A program made the translations under genes and the position numbers. Below, in pieces: positions 5,118 to 5,574 of a DNA stretch of 5,574 nucleotides; the first letter of the stretch is position 1; each line of letters starts with the position of its first letter. The DNA is taken from positions 1 through 5,574 of the forward strand of contig CAAFQT010000178.1 in NCBI GenBank assembly GCA_900765185.1. Direction: 5' to 3'. This DNA comes from an uncultured Collinsella sp. Lineage in GTDB: Bacteria > Actinomycetota > Coriobacteriia > Coriobacteriales > Coriobacteriaceae. Under the pieces are notes generated by a model. The model was not told the origin of the DNA and searched no databases. It worked only from the letters and a program-made list of their open reading frames with translations.

Positions 5118-5516
5118 ATGGCGCAATCTCAGAACAGCACGGTCGATCTGGCAACGCCGGCAACCTGCCTGATGGGGCTCACCAGTCACGGTAACGTAAT
5201 GGTGGGTAATAAGGCGTTCGAGTATTACAACGAGCGCAATCCCGAGGATTATATTCAAATCCCGTGGGATGAGGTCGACTATATTGCCGCCGAGGTTTTA
5301 CGCGGCACCAAGAAGATCACGCGTTTTGCCATCTTCACCAAGGACAACGGTCACTTTACGTTTTCGACGCGCGACGACAAAGAGACGCTTCGTGCGGTCC
5401 GCAAGTACGTCGACGAGGATAAGCTTGTGCGTTCGCCCGACTTTATCGATGTGACGGCCAAGGGCGCCAAGAGCATCCCCTCCGTTATCAAAAACCTCTT
5501 CCACAAAGGCAACTAG
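5118..5516 (+). CDS. DUF956 family protein (ManO-like), mannose-PTS associated
   Basis: A small soluble protein of 132 residues that I recognise as DUF956. This family is regularly encoded beside mannose-family PTS genes and is called ManO in lactic acid bacteria. Its biochemical role is not established; a regulatory or accessory role in sugar uptake is generally supposed. Visible features are LMGLTSHGNVMVGNKAFEYY (18-37), a central IQIPWDEVDYIAAEVL (47-61), beta-rich stretches resembling a PH/GRAM-like fold (ITRFAIFTKDNGHFTFST, 67-84), and a basic C-terminal helix (IPSVIKNLFHKGN). No membrane segment or signal peptide is seen. An upstream in-frame TTG at 5067 lies inside the terminator hairpin and is rejected. 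The ATG at 5118 has GGAGGG (5102-5107) 10 bases before it, and a closer GAGG (5109-5112). A strong terminator separates it from manZ, so it probably depends on read-through or its own promoter. Confidence 0.87.
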   Translation: MAQSQNSTVDLATPATCLMGLTSHGNVMVGNKAFEYYNERNPEDYIQIPWDEVDYIAAEVLRGTKKITRFAIFTKDNGHFTFSTRDDKETLRAVRKYVDEDKLVRSPDFIDVTAKGAKSIPSVIKNLFHKGN

Positions 5517-5540
5517 TCGCCTGCGATAGATGGCGGAAAA

Positions 5541-5574
5541 TGCATCCCGGAATTTCTTCTCATTCCGGGATGCA
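5541..5574. terminator. Perfect 13-bp hairpin after the DUF956 gene (probable bidirectional terminator)
   Basis: TGCATCCCGGAAT (5541-5553) is exactly complementary to ATTCCGGGATGCA (5562-5574) around the loop TTCTTCTC. AAAA precedes the left arm (5537-5540), which reads as TTTT after the hairpin on the minus strand, so it would terminate transcription arriving from the right. The window ends at the last base of the right arm, so a plus-strand T-tract cannot be checked. It lies 24 bases after the stop of the preceding gene. Confidence 0.72.

Noticed and set aside
1..5574. CRISPR array, tRNA, rRNA, transposase or phage genes
   Set aside because: No regularly spaced repeats, cloverleaf sequence, rRNA-like segment or recombinase motifs were seen on either strand.

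Overview
The window looks like a short assembled contig from a high-GC, anaerobic, gut-type bacterium. A Coriobacteriia member such as Collinsella is my best guess. That rests on GC-rich codon usage with strong AGGAGG-type ribosome binding sites, a mannose-family PTS operon followed by a DUF956 gene, and a hypA next to an iron-sulfur flavoprotein. The assignment is inference; no rRNA or marker gene is present. The first 20 bases are not genomic: they match the end of the Illumina TruSeq read-2 adapter exactly.

Layout. (1) 21-1193: the C-terminal part of a GltD-like FAD/NAD(P)-binding oxidoreductase that ends in a ferredoxin-type iron-sulfur segment; its N-terminus lies off the contig. (2) 1194-1390: an intergenic spacer with a perfect 9-bp hairpin and a larger GC-rich nested fold that ends in a short U-rich stretch. 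(3) 1391-1828: hypA, the nickel chaperone for [NiFe]-hydrogenase maturation, with a TTG start and an unusual Pro/Ala/Asp-rich tail. (4) 1829-2233: a 405-base AT-rich gap without a credible gene. It holds a long palindromic terminator-like element (1840-1911), a second block with nested and mutually exclusive inverted repeats (1935-2073), two copies of an 11-mer, and a candidate -10 box. (5) 2234-4997: a tightly packed manXYZ operon encoding a mannose-family PTS permease (EIIAB, EIIC, EIID). (6) 5054-5100: a strong intrinsic terminator, within which a plausible promoter for the next gene is nested. (7) 5118-5516: a DUF956 (ManO-like) gene. (8) 5541-5574: a perfect 13-bp hairpin exactly at the contig end.

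How the parts work together. The three PTS genes encode a complete sugar-specific permease. EIIAB carries phosphate on two histidines (His9, then His175), and EIIC and EIID form the membrane channel that imports and phosphorylates mannose, glucose or a related hexose. The DUF956 protein is a usual companion of this PTS family, but here it is separated from manZ by a terminator. The left half (flavoprotein plus HypA) belongs to redox and hydrogen metabolism and is insulated from the PTS operon by the terminator-like palindrome and the long regulatory gap. The non-coding gap before manX is the most unusual part of the window.
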